In this document: piece by piece, positions 15,957 through 22,995 of the stretch
Layout of the letters: each line of letters opens with the position of its first letter
How positions within the stretch are numbered: the first letter of the stretch is position 1
From: Ruegeria spongiae
GTDB lineage: Bacteria > Pseudomonadota > Alphaproteobacteria > Rhodobacterales > Rhodobacteraceae
Length of the DNA stretch: 36,658 bases
Assembly: GCF_023502395.1 (NCBI RefSeq)
Contig: NZ_JAMFMB010000035.1
Location: 1-36,658 of the forward strand
Reading direction: 5' to 3'
Position numbers and translations under genes: made by a program
The notes under the pieces: model-generated
The model's database searches: none
What the model saw: only the letters and a program-made list of their open reading frames with translations
Told to the model about the DNA's origin: nothing

Positions 15957-16049
15957 GGGGCTGTGGCCTCCGGCATCAGGACGGGTCCCAAAGCTTAGGC
16001 CCGGGCCCGCCTGTGGGTCAAGAACACCGCACCCGGTGGGTACGCCGCC

Positions 16050-17375
16050 TCAGCCGCGCGCGCGGATCACCTGCAAGAGCGGCAACAGCGTGGCCATTTC
16101 CGGCCCGCGCTCCATGCCCGTAAGCGCTTTGCGAAGCGGCATGAACAGCCCCTTGCCCTTGCGGCCCGTCGCCTCTTTCACCGCCGCTGTCCATTTGCCC
16201 CAACTGTCGGGTCCCAGCGGCCCCTCGGGCAGCAGGGTCATGGCCTGCGCGATGAAATCCGTGTCCTCGGCAGCAATCAGCGGCTCGGCCCCGTCACGGC
16301 AGAGCGTCCACCAGCCCGCCAAATCATCCAGCGTGGTGATGTTCTCGCGCGCCATCAGCCAGAACGGCTCGGCGATAGCCAGCGGCACGCCCAGACCAGC
16401 GATGGTGTCGGCCACCGCCGACAGCGGCAGCGACTGCAGATAGCGCGCGGTCAGCGGATAAAGGTCCTGCACATCGAATTTCGTAGGCGCCGCGCCAAAG
16501 CGGGTGATGTCGAACCCCTCGATCAGTTCCCCCATGTCACCGCGCAGTTCCACCGGGTCCGAGGACCCAAGCCGCGCCATCAGGCTCAGCAGCGCCATCG
16601 GCTGCACACCCGCCGCGCGCAGGTCGCGCAGCGCCAGCGTGCCAAGGCGTTTGGACAGGGCCTCGCCCTGCGGCCCGGTCAGCAACGAGTGATGCGCGAA
16701 ACGCGGGCAGGTGCCACCCAGCGCCTCGATGATCTGAATCTGGGTGGCGGTGTTGGTCACGTGGTCGGCGCCGCGCACCACATCCGTCACGCCCATTTCG
16801 GTATCGTCCACCACCGAGGCGATCGTATAGAGCACCTGCCCATCGCCCCGGATCAGCACCGGGTCGGAAACCGACGCGGCATCGATCGAGGTCTCGCCCA
16901 GAATGCCATCGGTCCAGTTGATCCGCGTCTGATCCAGCTTGAAGCGCCAGACGCCATTGCCGCGCTCGGCCCGCAACGCCGCTTTCTCGTCGTCGCTCAG
17001 GCTGAGGGCGGCGCGGTCATAAACCGGCGGTTTGCCCATGTTGAGCTGCTTCTTGCGCTTGAGATCCAGTTCCGTGGGCGTCTCGAACGCCTCATAGAAC
17101 CGCCCCATCTCGCGCAGTCGGTCGGCGGCCTCGGCATAGCGGTCCAGCCGCTCGGACTGCCGCTCGATCCGGTCCCAATGCAGGCCCAGCCAGTCCATGT
17201 CCTGTTTGATCGCGTCGACATATTCTTCCTTCGACCGCTCGGGGTCGGTGTCGTCGATGCGCAGGATGAAAGTGCCGCCGGCCTTGCGGGCGATCAGGTA
17301 GTTCATCAGCGCGGTGCGCAGGTTGCCGACATGGATATAGCCGGTGGGCGACGGGGCGAAACGGGTGGTGGTCAT
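16050..17375 (-). CDS. gltX: Glutamate--tRNA ligase
   Basis: The 441-residue protein is a class I synthetase. It has RFAPSPTGYIHVGNLRTAL at the N-terminus (HIGH-type motif HVGN), RIDDTDPERSKEEY, and a KMSKS-type loop ALSKRLG near residue 240, followed by the helical anticodon-binding part. It is at the short end of the usual 440-490 range and matches the second of the two GltX types often found in alphaproteobacteria, some of which also charge tRNA-Gln for the amidotransferase route. The ATG at 17375 has GGAG about 5 bases upstream. The plus-strand frame over it is a shadow. Confidence 0.95.
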   Translation of the reverse strand: MTTTRFAPSPTGYIHVGNLRTALMNYLIARKAGGTFILRIDDTDPERSKEEYVDAIKQDMDWLGLHWDRIERQSERLDRYAEAADRLREMGRFYEAFETPTELDLKRKKQLNMGKPPVYDRAALSLSDDEKAALRAERGNGVWRFKLDQTRINWTDGILGETSIDAASVSDPVLIRGDGQVLYTIASVVDDTEMGVTDVVRGADHVTNTATQIQIIEALGGTCPRFAHHSLLTGPQGEALSKRLGTLALRDLRAAGVQPMALLSLMARLGSSDPVELRGDMGELIEGFDITRFGAAPTKFDVQDLYPLTARYLQSLPLSAVADTIAGLGVPLAIAEPFWLMARENITTLDDLAGWWTLCRDGAEPLIAAEDTDFIAQAMTLLPEGPLGPDSWGKWTAAVKEATGRKGKGLFMPLRKALTGMERGPEMATLLPLLQVIRARG

Positions 17376-17544
17376 GGGTGTCTCCTGTTGGCGCGTCTGT
17401 TGTCACAGCGGCATCGCTTTGTCCAGCAACGCGGCACGCATCGGGGTTCCCGTTCCGAAAGATCGTCAAGGGAACAAGCATTAAGCGTTGCTTACCCGCA
17501 GCTTTCGTTTATCACGATTGCCCAGAACGACAAGAAGCAGGCAT

Positions 17545-18576
17545 ATGCATCACAATTCCCAGGACTTTCGGCAAGACACCGGCCCGGCACAGGCACGGGA
17601 TTGGATCAAGGTCCTATCGAAGTATCGCGACCCCGACGGGCAACGCAGCGCGTTCGAGCTTGCCGTCACCCTGGGGCCCTTCATCATGCTGTGGGCGCTG
17701 GCGTGGTACGCGCTGTCGATCAGCCTCTGGCTGACGCTTGCGATCTCGCTGTGCAATGCGGGATTTCTGCTGCGTCTGTTTGCCATCCAGCACGATTGCG
17801 GACACAGCGCCTTTTTCGGCAACCGCACCGCCGGGGACTGGTTGGGCCGCGCGATCGGCATCCTGACCCTGACACCCTACGATGTCTGGCGTCGGTCGCA
17901 TGCCATCCACCATAGCGCCTCGGGCAATCTGGGGCGGCGAGGCATGGGTGATATCCACACGCTGACCGTTGCCGAATATCGCGCCCTGACACCAGTGAAA
18001 CGCCTGATGTACCGGGTTTATCGCCATCCCATCATCCTGTTCGGCCTCGGCCCCGGATACCTCTTTTTCCTGCAGAACCGGCTGCCCCTGGGGTTCACGG
18101 ACAAGGCAAAATACTGGATCAGCGCGATGAGCACGAATGCGGGCATCCTGATCGCGCTGTCGCTGATTTATTACTTCGGAGGCGCGCTGCCGATCCTGCT
18201 GATTTTCCTGCCCACCACGCTTCTGGCCGCGACGGCGGGTGTCTGGCTGTTCTATGTCCAGCACCAGTTTGAAACCACCCATTGGGCCAATGAGGCAGAG
18301 TGGGACCTGCATGACGCTGCCTTGCATGGCAGTTCGCATTACGTGCTGCCGTCGGTGCTGCAATGGGTGAGCGCCAATATCGGCATTCACCATGTCCACC
18401 ACCTCTATAGTCGAATCCCGTTCTATCGCCTGCCCGAAGTTCTGCGCGATCACGCGGTGCTGGCGCAAAGCAACCGGATGACAATTCGCGAAAGCCTTGC
18501 AAATGCGCGCCTGCATCTATGGGATGAAAACGCCAAGAAACTGCTGTCCTTCTCGCAGGCCCGCAAGGCACCGTGA
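17545..18576 (+). CDS. Membrane fatty acid desaturase
   Basis: The 343-residue protein has the three histidine clusters of the integral membrane di-iron desaturases: HDCGH at 83-87, HAIHH at 119-123 and HHVHH at 282-286. They are interspersed with hydrophobic helix pairs at about 43-75 and 195-235. The layout resembles acyl-lipid delta-12/omega-3 type enzymes, which insert double bonds into membrane lipid acyl chains. ATG 17545 is chosen because it starts the alignable part; upstream sequence in frame is arginine-rich and unlikely to be coding. The ribosome site is weak (GAAGCAGG). The divergent gap to gltX (17376-17544) has no further gene. Confidence 0.9.
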   Translation: MHHNSQDFRQDTGPAQARDWIKVLSKYRDPDGQRSAFELAVTLGPFIMLWALAWYALSISLWLTLAISLCNAGFLLRLFAIQHDCGHSAFFGNRTAGDWLGRAIGILTLTPYDVWRRSHAIHHSASGNLGRRGMGDIHTLTVAEYRALTPVKRLMYRVYRHPIILFGLGPGYLFFLQNRLPLGFTDKAKYWISAMSTNAGILIALSLIYYFGGALPILLIFLPTTLLAATAGVWLFYVQHQFETTHWANEAEWDLHDAALHGSSHYVLPSVLQWVSANIGIHHVHHLYSRIPFYRLPEVLRDHAVLAQSNRMTIRESLANARLHLWDENAKKLLSFSQARKAP

Positions 18577-18606
18577 CGCAAATCCGCTGCCAGGTCAGTC
18601 CGGCGC

Positions 18607-19035
18607 TCAGATCGGCTGAACCGGCCAATGGGTGTCGAGGTCGCGCAGCCCGGCGCGGATCAACTCCTCCAGCACGTCGAGATCTATGTCAGCCAGCTTG
18701 TTGACATAAAGACAGGACCGGCCCGTCTTGTGTTTGCCAAGCCGTGACAGAATGGGGCCGAAATCGGCATAGCCCGGCATGACATAGATCGAATGCGCCG
18801 CCTTGCGCGGTGAAAACCCGGTGGCCAGAAAATCGCCCTCGCGCCCGGTGGCGTAGCGGTAGTGGTAGCGGCCATAGCCCACGATCGACGCCCCCCACAT
18901 CACCGGTTCAAACCCGGTCACCTTGCGAAACAGCGTATCCAGCACCCGCGCGTCAGCGGCTTTCGGGGCGGGCTGCACCGCATCCAGAAACGCACCTACA
19001 TCGGCGGTGGTCGGGGCTGTTTTGTTCTGGGCCAT
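18607..19035 (-). CDS. DUF1801 domain-containing protein
   Basis: This 142-residue protein shows the DUF1801/YdhG-like pattern: KAADARVLDTLFRKVTGFEPVMWG, then GYGRYHYRY, FSPRKAAHSIYVMPG and a terminal LEELIRAGLRDL. The function of the family is unknown. No signal peptide or membrane segment. It converges on the desaturase gene 30 bases away and is divergent from the exported metallo-beta-lactamase-fold gene. Confidence 0.87.
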   Translation of the reverse strand: MAQNKTAPTTADVGAFLDAVQPAPKAADARVLDTLFRKVTGFEPVMWGASIVGYGRYHYRYATGREGDFLATGFSPRKAAHSIYVMPGYADFGPILSRLGKHKTGRSCLYVNKLADIDLDVLEELIRAGLRDLDTHWPVQPI

Positions 19036-19149
19036 GGATTAGGATTTTATCACTCTCTGCCGCAATCACATAGATGCGATGAAACAGAGCTGGGAAGTCT
19101 GCCCGCGCGACCTATCTCGCGAAGAAAGCCATCAACAGGAGGAAAAACC

Positions 19150-20079
19150 ATGACACTCAAACTCACCCGCCGCGCAGCGCTTGCATCCGCAGCCGCCCTG
19201 CCCGCCGCGGCCCTTGCCACTCCGGTGTTGGCCGGGGGCCATGGCGGCAATGCCGCAGCCCCGGTGGCACGCACCTTCAAGCTGGGCGACATGACTGTTA
19301 CGACGCTGCTGGATGGCAGTGCCGCACGGGACGGTGCCAAAGAGATCTTTGGCGGTGGCGCTTCGGAGGAAGACTTCCAGAAAGTGTCCGAGGAAAACTT
19401 CATCCCCGCCGACAGCGCGCAGTTCTTCTTCACGCCGACGCTGGTGGATGCGGGTAGCGAGTTGGTCCTCTTCGACACCGGGCTGGGCAAGGGCGGCATC
19501 ATCACCGCGCTGGATGCGGCGGGCGTCAGCCCGGATGCGATTGACGTGGTGGTGCTGACCCATATGCATCCCGACCATATCGGCGGCATGATGACCGACG
19601 GCGTGCCGACTTTCGCCAATGCCCGCTATGTGACCGGATCGGCCGAGTATGATTTCTGGGCCGCCGCCGATGCGGGCAACCGGGTCGGTGATCTGGTCAA
19701 ATCCAATGTCACGCCCCTGGCCGAAAAGATGAGCTTTATCGAGGATGGTGGCAGCATTGCCTCGGGCATCACCGCTAAGGCGGCCTTTGGCCATACACCC
19801 GGCCATATGGTCTATCTGCTGGACAGCGGGGGCCAGCAACTGGTGCTGACCGCCGATCTGGCCAACCACTATGTCTGGTCCTTCGCCCATCCCGAATGGG
19901 AGGTGCGATTCGACATGGACAAGGCCGCCGCCACACAGGCGCGCCGCGATGTTCTGGGGATGTTGGCCGCCGACCGGGTGCCGATGATCGGCTATCACAT
20001 GCCCTTCCCCGCCGCTGGCTTCGTGGAACAGCGCGGCGATGGCTTCCGATTCGTGCCGGTCAGCTATCAGATGCTGTGA
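19150..20079 (+). CDS. Exported metallo-beta-lactamase-fold hydrolase
   Basis: A twin-arginine leader (LTRRAALASAAALPAAALATPVLA) begins the 309-residue product. The metallo-beta-lactamase zinc motifs follow in order: THMHPDHIGG (HxHxDH), GHTPGHM, LTADLANH and IGYHMPFP. AGGAGG seven bases upstream of ATG 19150 makes this start clear. Enzymes of this sort include lactonases, arylsulfatase-like and beta-lactamase-like hydrolases; the substrate is not evident. The Tat leader implies a cofactor-loaded protein folded before export to the periplasm. Convergent with the next gene, 13 bases apart. Confidence 0.93.
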   Translation: MTLKLTRRAALASAAALPAAALATPVLAGGHGGNAAAPVARTFKLGDMTVTTLLDGSAARDGAKEIFGGGASEEDFQKVSEENFIPADSAQFFFTPTLVDAGSELVLFDTGLGKGGIITALDAAGVSPDAIDVVVLTHMHPDHIGGMMTDGVPTFANARYVTGSAEYDFWAAADAGNRVGDLVKSNVTPLAEKMSFIEDGGSIASGITAKAAFGHTPGHMVYLLDSGGQQLVLTADLANHYVWSFAHPEWEVRFDMDKAAATQARRDVLGMLAADRVPMIGYHMPFPAAGFVEQRGDGFRFVPVSYQML

Positions 20080-20092
20080 GGCACGGGGCCGA

Positions 20093-20455
20093 TCAGCGCC
20101 GGAACCCGTATTCGGTCACGAAATACCGGGGCGACATCGCGTCGAAGAGATCGCGCAACCTGTCGATCTCTTCGGCTGGTCCATGCAACTCGACCCCGGT
20201 GATCTGCACCAGTGCCTGCGTGCTCTCGAAAATGTGACTGCCCAATTGCATGTGCCGCTGCACCGCCTCGGCGCTGTCATAATCCTCGCGCGAGACTGCG
20301 GTGCCGTCGGGACCAAAACCATAGGCGGTGGCCAGATGACCCGGCTCTTTGTCACGCAGCGCCACCATGGCGGCGCAATTTTCGCGGAAAGCGGCGGCGT
20401 TTTCGGACGGAATCGAGAAATAGCCGATCACGGTGACGATATGCGGTGCGGACAT
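20093..20455 (-). CDS. Putative antibiotic biosynthesis monooxygenase (ABM) family protein
   Basis: The 120-residue protein fits the dimeric alpha/beta-barrel ABM family: a first strand HIVTVIGYFSIP, a helix ENAAAFRENCAAMVALRDKEPGHLATAYGF, then SREDYDSAEAVQRHMQ and a final ITGVELHGP. Members include quinol monooxygenases such as YgiN and many uncharacterised proteins. AAGGAG six bases upstream of ATG supports the start. Confidence 0.72.
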   Translation of the reverse strand: MSAPHIVTVIGYFSIPSENAAAFRENCAAMVALRDKEPGHLATAYGFGPDGTAVSREDYDSAEAVQRHMQLGSHIFESTQALVQITGVELHGPAEEIDRLRDLFDAMSPRYFVTEYGFRR

Positions 20456-20835
20456 CTGGAACTCCTTAAATTCGGGGGCGGGGAAATGTTGTCACTCTAG
20501 CGCGAAGCGGGCGTTCGGACCACCGCGCGCGCCGCTCAGTGCGCCTTAACCGGTCGCGGGCCATCTTTGGCCGGTCGCGACAGGGTCCGGCCTGACACCC
20601 CGGACCACCAGGAAACCGGCCCCTTCTGGCACAAGGGGCGTCTTTGAGCGTTTTCAGGCGCGGGGTGAATCATCCCGTTCGACTTTCCGCATTGGCGGCG
20701 CCGCCATTTCCTTTGACCGTCACAGCGGGTCAAGCAAAACGACCCGTAGAACGGCAGGGCAGAGGCCCATGCCGCGCAGTGTGCTGTGCAAATGACGGGA
20801 AATCCGCCGCTTTCGCATCCGCTGTGCAATAAACC
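20456..20835. other. Intergenic stretch with GC-rich inverted repeats, no gene recognised
   Basis: This 380-base gap has no convincing coding frame; a 101-codon minus frame lacks a start context and family features. Two adjacent hairpins stand out: GGTCCGG/CCGGACC at 20584-20606 and GCCCCTT/AAGGGGC at 20619-20639. The nine-base direct repeat CCGGTCGCG occurs near 20550 and 20571. No T-run follows either stem. Confidence 0.5.
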
Positions 20836-20864
20836 TTGCAATCCAGACCGTTCGCCCTCATGTA
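20836..20864 (+). promoter_or_regulatory. Promoter of the first cold-shock gene
   Basis: TTGCAA at 20836-20841 and CATGTA at 20859-20864 are 17 bases apart. The same layout (TTGC-N2, 17 bases, CAT-N3, then four bases to the leader block) recurs at the second cold-shock gene, which strengthens the call. Confidence 0.6.
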
Positions 20865-20868
20865 ATGC

Positions 20869-20993
20869 GCGCTACGTTATTCTTTTTCGACCCACTGTCT
20901 CCTTCTAAGGGCGTTCAGTCTATCGATCCAGACCGACTACGCCAGGTTGCCGCACTGACGCGGGCAACAGACCAAACTAAGGAGACCACGGAT
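20869..20993 (+). promoter_or_regulatory. Long structured 5' leader of the first cold-shock gene
   Basis: The leader of about 125 bases shares blocks with the leader of the second cold-shock gene: GCGCTACGTTATTCT at its start, CACTGTCTCC-like, GGCGTTCAGTCT, TCGATCCAGAC and TGCCGCAC. GTCTCCTT at 20897-20904 is an exact 8-base complement of AAGGAGAC at 20979-20986, the Shine-Dalgarno region. A hairpin GTTGCCGC/GCGGGCAAC (one bulged G) lies between them at 20946-20968. I infer a cis-acting RNA element controlling translation. Confidence 0.65.
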
Positions 20994-21200
20994 ATGGCCA
21001 ATGGCACCGTGAAATGGTTCAACACCACCAAAGGCTTCGGCTTCATCGCACCGGAAACCGGTGGCAAGGACGTTTTCGTCCACATCAGCGCTGTCGAGCG
21101 CGCAGGCCTGACCGGCCTGGCCGATAACCAGAAAGTGACCTATGACGTCGAAGCTGGCCGTGATGGCCGCGAAAGCGCGACGAACATCCAACTCGCCTGA
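20994..21200 (+). CDS. Cold-shock domain protein (CspA family), copy 1
   Basis: The 68-residue protein is a single cold-shock domain with RNP1 (KGFGFI) and RNP2 (DVFVHI), preceded by GTVKWFNTTKG. Such proteins bind single-stranded RNA and DNA and open mRNA structure. AAGGAGA is nine bases upstream of ATG 20994. It differs from copy 2 downstream at about 12 positions, so the two are close paralogs. Not every Csp is cold-induced; the leader structure suggests post-transcriptional control. The symbol is left blank because cspA and other csp names cannot be separated by sequence alone. Confidence 0.97.
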   Translation: MANGTVKWFNTTKGFGFIAPETGGKDVFVHISAVERAGLTGLADNQKVTYDVEAGRDGRESATNIQLA

Positions 21201-21220
21201 ACCGGCTGAGTAAGATTCAG

Positions 21221-21242
21221 GGATGGGTGGCAACACCCATCC
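21221..21242. terminator. Hairpin between csp copy 1 and the minus-strand small barrel gene
   Basis: Perfect 9-bp arms GGATGGGTG/CACCCATCC around a GCAA loop, 20 bases after the csp stop and reaching the opposing stop codon. There is no T-run on either strand, so it may protect 3' ends rather than terminate well. Confidence 0.55.
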
Positions 21243-21532
21243 TATACATCCGCGACAACCTCTCCCCTCATTTCTCCGGTCATGCGTGAAAAGTCTTCGG
21301 ACTGCACTTTGTTGCGCACAGCGGCAATGGCGGTTTCGGCGGCATCGCGAGTGGCGGCATCCGGCCACTCGGTAATGGCGGCGCTGGTGCGCTCGCTGGT
21401 CCGCACCACGGTCACGCGGGAAGCGCCCAGGTTGCGCAGCGCGGGCAGGCGCGTTTCCGTAATTTTCTTCATCGTCTGATCATAATCGACCCCGTCGGCA
21501 TTCTCCCAGGTGGTGATGGTCACATAGGTCAT
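21242..21532 (-). CDS. Small dimeric alpha/beta-barrel-type protein, function unknown
   Basis: The 96-residue product has a first strand MTYVTITTWENADG, a long helix (MKKITETRLPALRNLGA), a strand ASRVTVVRT, then AITEWPDAATRDAAETAIAAVRNK. This alternation suggests the ferredoxin-like dimeric barrel (ABM-like) fold. GGGGAGGA four bases before ATG is a strong ribosome site. It is placed on the opposite strand between two cold-shock paralogs. No catalytic residues are recognisable. Confidence 0.72.
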   Translation of the reverse strand: MTYVTITTWENADGVDYDQTMKKITETRLPALRNLGASRVTVVRTSERTSAAITEWPDAATRDAAETAIAAVRNKVQSEDFSRMTGEMRGEVVADV

Positions 21533-21657
21533 CTTGTCCTCCCCTTGGCTGTTGCGACGCCTCTATCCTAGCAGATTCCCGCGATTTTGTCCGCCGCGCG
21601 CGCCGGTGTCTTTGCCACGCACCGCCCCGCCCCGCGGGATTCGATCGACCGCAACAC

Positions 21658-21686
21658 TTGCCCGATAGCCCGCCGGATGGCATATC
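21658..21686 (+). promoter_or_regulatory. Promoter of the second cold-shock gene
   Basis: TTGCCC at 21658-21663, a 17-base spacer and CATATC at 21681-21686, then four bases to the shared leader start GCGCTACGTT at 21691. This is the same spacing as at copy 1. Confidence 0.6.
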
Positions 21687-21690
21687 TGGG

Positions 21691-21810
21691 GCGCTACGTT
21701 ATTCTATCGATCACTGTCTCCGACCACCGGCGTTCAGTCTCTCGATCCAGACAACGACGCCGGGCTGCCGCACCCCGCGGGCAGCAACAATCTGATGGGA
21801 GACAACGGAT
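21691..21810 (+). promoter_or_regulatory. Long structured 5' leader of the second cold-shock gene
   Basis: The leader of about 120 bases parallels that of copy 1 block by block. TGTCTCC at 21715-21721 is the exact complement of GGAGACA at 21798-21804, which holds the Shine-Dalgarno site. The internal hairpin 21764-21785 is GCTGCCGC/GCGGGCAGC with the same bulged G. Its second pair is C-G where copy 1 has T-A, a compensatory change. Confidence 0.65.
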
Positions 21811-22017
21811 ATGCCCAAAGGCACCGTGAAATGGTTCAACACCACCAAAGGCTTCGGCTTCATCGCGCCCGACGATGGCGGCAATGACGTGTTCGTGCAT
21901 ATCTCGGCCGTCGAACGCGCCGGCCTGACCGGCCTGGCCGACAACCAGAAAGTGAATTACGAGCTGCGCGCCGGTCGCGATGGCCGCGAAAGCGCCGACG
22001 ACATCACGCTAGCCTGA
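21811..22017 (+). CDS. Cold-shock domain protein (CspA family), copy 2
   Basis: The 68-residue cold-shock domain has RNP1 KGFGFI and RNP2 DVFVHI and begins MPKGTVKWFNTTKG. Most differences from copy 1 lie in the C-terminal half (NYELRAGRDGRESADDITLA). GGGAGA lies eight bases upstream of ATG 21811. Gene, leader and promoter all resemble copy 1, consistent with a duplication that included the regulatory region. The minus-strand barrel gene now stands between the copies. Confidence 0.97.
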   Translation: MPKGTVKWFNTTKGFGFIAPDDGGNDVFVHISAVERAGLTGLADNQKVNYELRAGRDGRESADDITLA

Positions 22018-22026
22018 GATCGCGAA

Positions 22027-22051
22027 GACCGGGCGGCACCCCTGCCCGGTC
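22027..22051 (+). terminator. Hairpin after csp copy 2
   Basis: GACCGGGC/GCCCGGTC, an 8-bp stem with a nine-base loop, ten bases after the stop. It is followed by ATCCCCTGTCTTT, a weak T-run, so termination is possible but not certain. Confidence 0.55.
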
Positions 22052-22080
22052 ATCCCCTGTCTTTAGCGATATGCGGGGCG

Positions 22081-22098
22081 CTGTGACTATTTTCACAG
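22081..22098. promoter_or_regulatory. CRP-type palindrome upstream of the DUF4157-like gene
   Basis: CTGTGA-N6-TCACAG is a perfect inverted repeat that includes the TGTGA-N6-TCACA core recognised by CRP-family proteins. It lies about 61 bases before ATG 22159. Whether a cAMP-responsive CRP acts here is not known. Confidence 0.5.
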
Positions 22099-22158
22099 AC
22101 CGCAGTGGTGCTGAGGGTTTAGCTCAATCGGGACAACCAGAAACCGGAGACCCGCCGA

Positions 22159-22533
22159 ATGGCCCTCAAACCGCAAGACGTCGAAAAGATCGCCGAGCCG
22201 CTCAAGGGCAAGAAAGCGCGGCTGAAGAAATGTGATGCCCTGCCCAAGGGCACCAAGGAACTGAAACTGCCTGCGGGCGTCAAGAAGGGCATCGAAGAGG
22301 TGTTCAAGAAGGCAAAGCTGAACAAGGTGCGCCTGCATGTGGGCGGCGATTGCAAGGAAGTCTGCAAGAAGGTCAAGGCCAAGGCCTTCACCGACGGCTT
22401 CAAGATCTTTCTGGCCAAACCCGGCGACGCCAAGAACGAGAAACTGCTGGCCCATGAGCTGATCCATGTGCTCCAGCAGGGCAATGGCAAATGGCCCAAA
22501 CCCAAGCCGGGCAAGGTTCTGATTTCGAAGTAA
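22159..22533 (+). CDS. Stand-alone eCIS-core-like (DUF4157) HExxH protein, lysine-rich
   Basis: The C-terminal two thirds match the DUF4157 pattern: NKVRLHVGGD, KAKAFTDGFKIFLA, and KLLAHELIHVLQQG with a zinc-type HELIH at 99-103. In other bacteria this domain is fused to toxins or effectors linked to extracellular contractile injection systems. Here it stands alone in 124 residues, has no signal peptide, and is very basic (30 of 124 residues are Lys, with a KWPKPKPGK tail). A third zinc ligand is not evident. GGAG sits about 9 bases upstream. No contractile-system gene is in the window. It may be a small protease, a nucleic-acid-binding protein or an effector; its function is unknown. Confidence 0.78.
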   Translation: MALKPQDVEKIAEPLKGKKARLKKCDALPKGTKELKLPAGVKKGIEEVFKKAKLNKVRLHVGGDCKEVCKKVKAKAFTDGFKIFLAKPGDAKNEKLLAHELIHVLQQGNGKWPKPKPGKVLISK

Positions 22534-22536
22534 GGG

Positions 22537-22917
22537 TCAGCCCTCGACGGGGCGCGGCTGCCCCTCGGCATCGATTGCCACGAAGGTGAACACCGCCTCG
22601 GTCACTTTCTGCCGCGACCCCACGCGATCCCGCAGCACCCAGGCTTCGAGCCCGATCGCCATCGAGCTCCGCCCGATCCGCTGAATATGGCTGTAGACGC
22701 ACAGAACGTCGCCCACCTGCACCGGCCGGATGAACTTCATCGCATCAATCGCAACCGTCGCGACACGGCCCTGGGCGCGTGCCCCGGCAGTGATTCCCGC
22801 CGCCATGTCCATCTGGCTCAGCACCCAGCCGCCAAAGATATCGCCATTGCCGTTCACATCCTTGGGCATCGCCAGGGTGCGCAGGGTCAATTCACCCGTT
22901 GGTGTGTCCTCATCCAT
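22537..22917 (-). CDS. Acyl-CoA thioesterase, YciA-like hotdog protein
   Basis: The 126-residue protein has the YciA pattern: LTLRTLAMPKDVNGNGDIFGGWVLSQMD, with the conserved N-x-x-G-D-I-F-G-G-W segment holding the active-site acid, then AIDAMKFIRPVQVGDVLCVYS and a VTEAVFTFVAID end. It hydrolyses acyl-CoAs, as a hotdog-fold oligomer in the cytosol. GGAG eight bases upstream of ATG fits. It is convergent with the DUF4157-like gene, three bases apart. The gap to the dioxygenase gene (22918-22995) has nothing else. Confidence 0.93.
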   Translation of the reverse strand: MDEDTPTGELTLRTLAMPKDVNGNGDIFGGWVLSQMDMAAGITAGARAQGRVATVAIDAMKFIRPVQVGDVLCVYSHIQRIGRSSMAIGLEAWVLRDRVGSRQKVTEAVFTFVAIDAEGQPRPVEG

Positions 22918-22995
22918 ATTCTGTACTCCGGGCGGTTGCGGTGCGGTCTTTGGTTTCCCCTGCGATATCAGGTTCCTTTTGCCGGGTCGACCGGA

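Noticed and set aside
16689-17915. A 408-codon plus-strand frame over gltX
   Set aside because: Shadow of gltX; it also crosses the start of the desaturase in another frame.
20536-20841. A 101-codon minus-strand frame in the gap before the first cold-shock gene
   Set aside because: No ribosome site, no domain and Arg/Trp-rich composition; it overlaps the GC-rich inverted repeats and the csp promoter.
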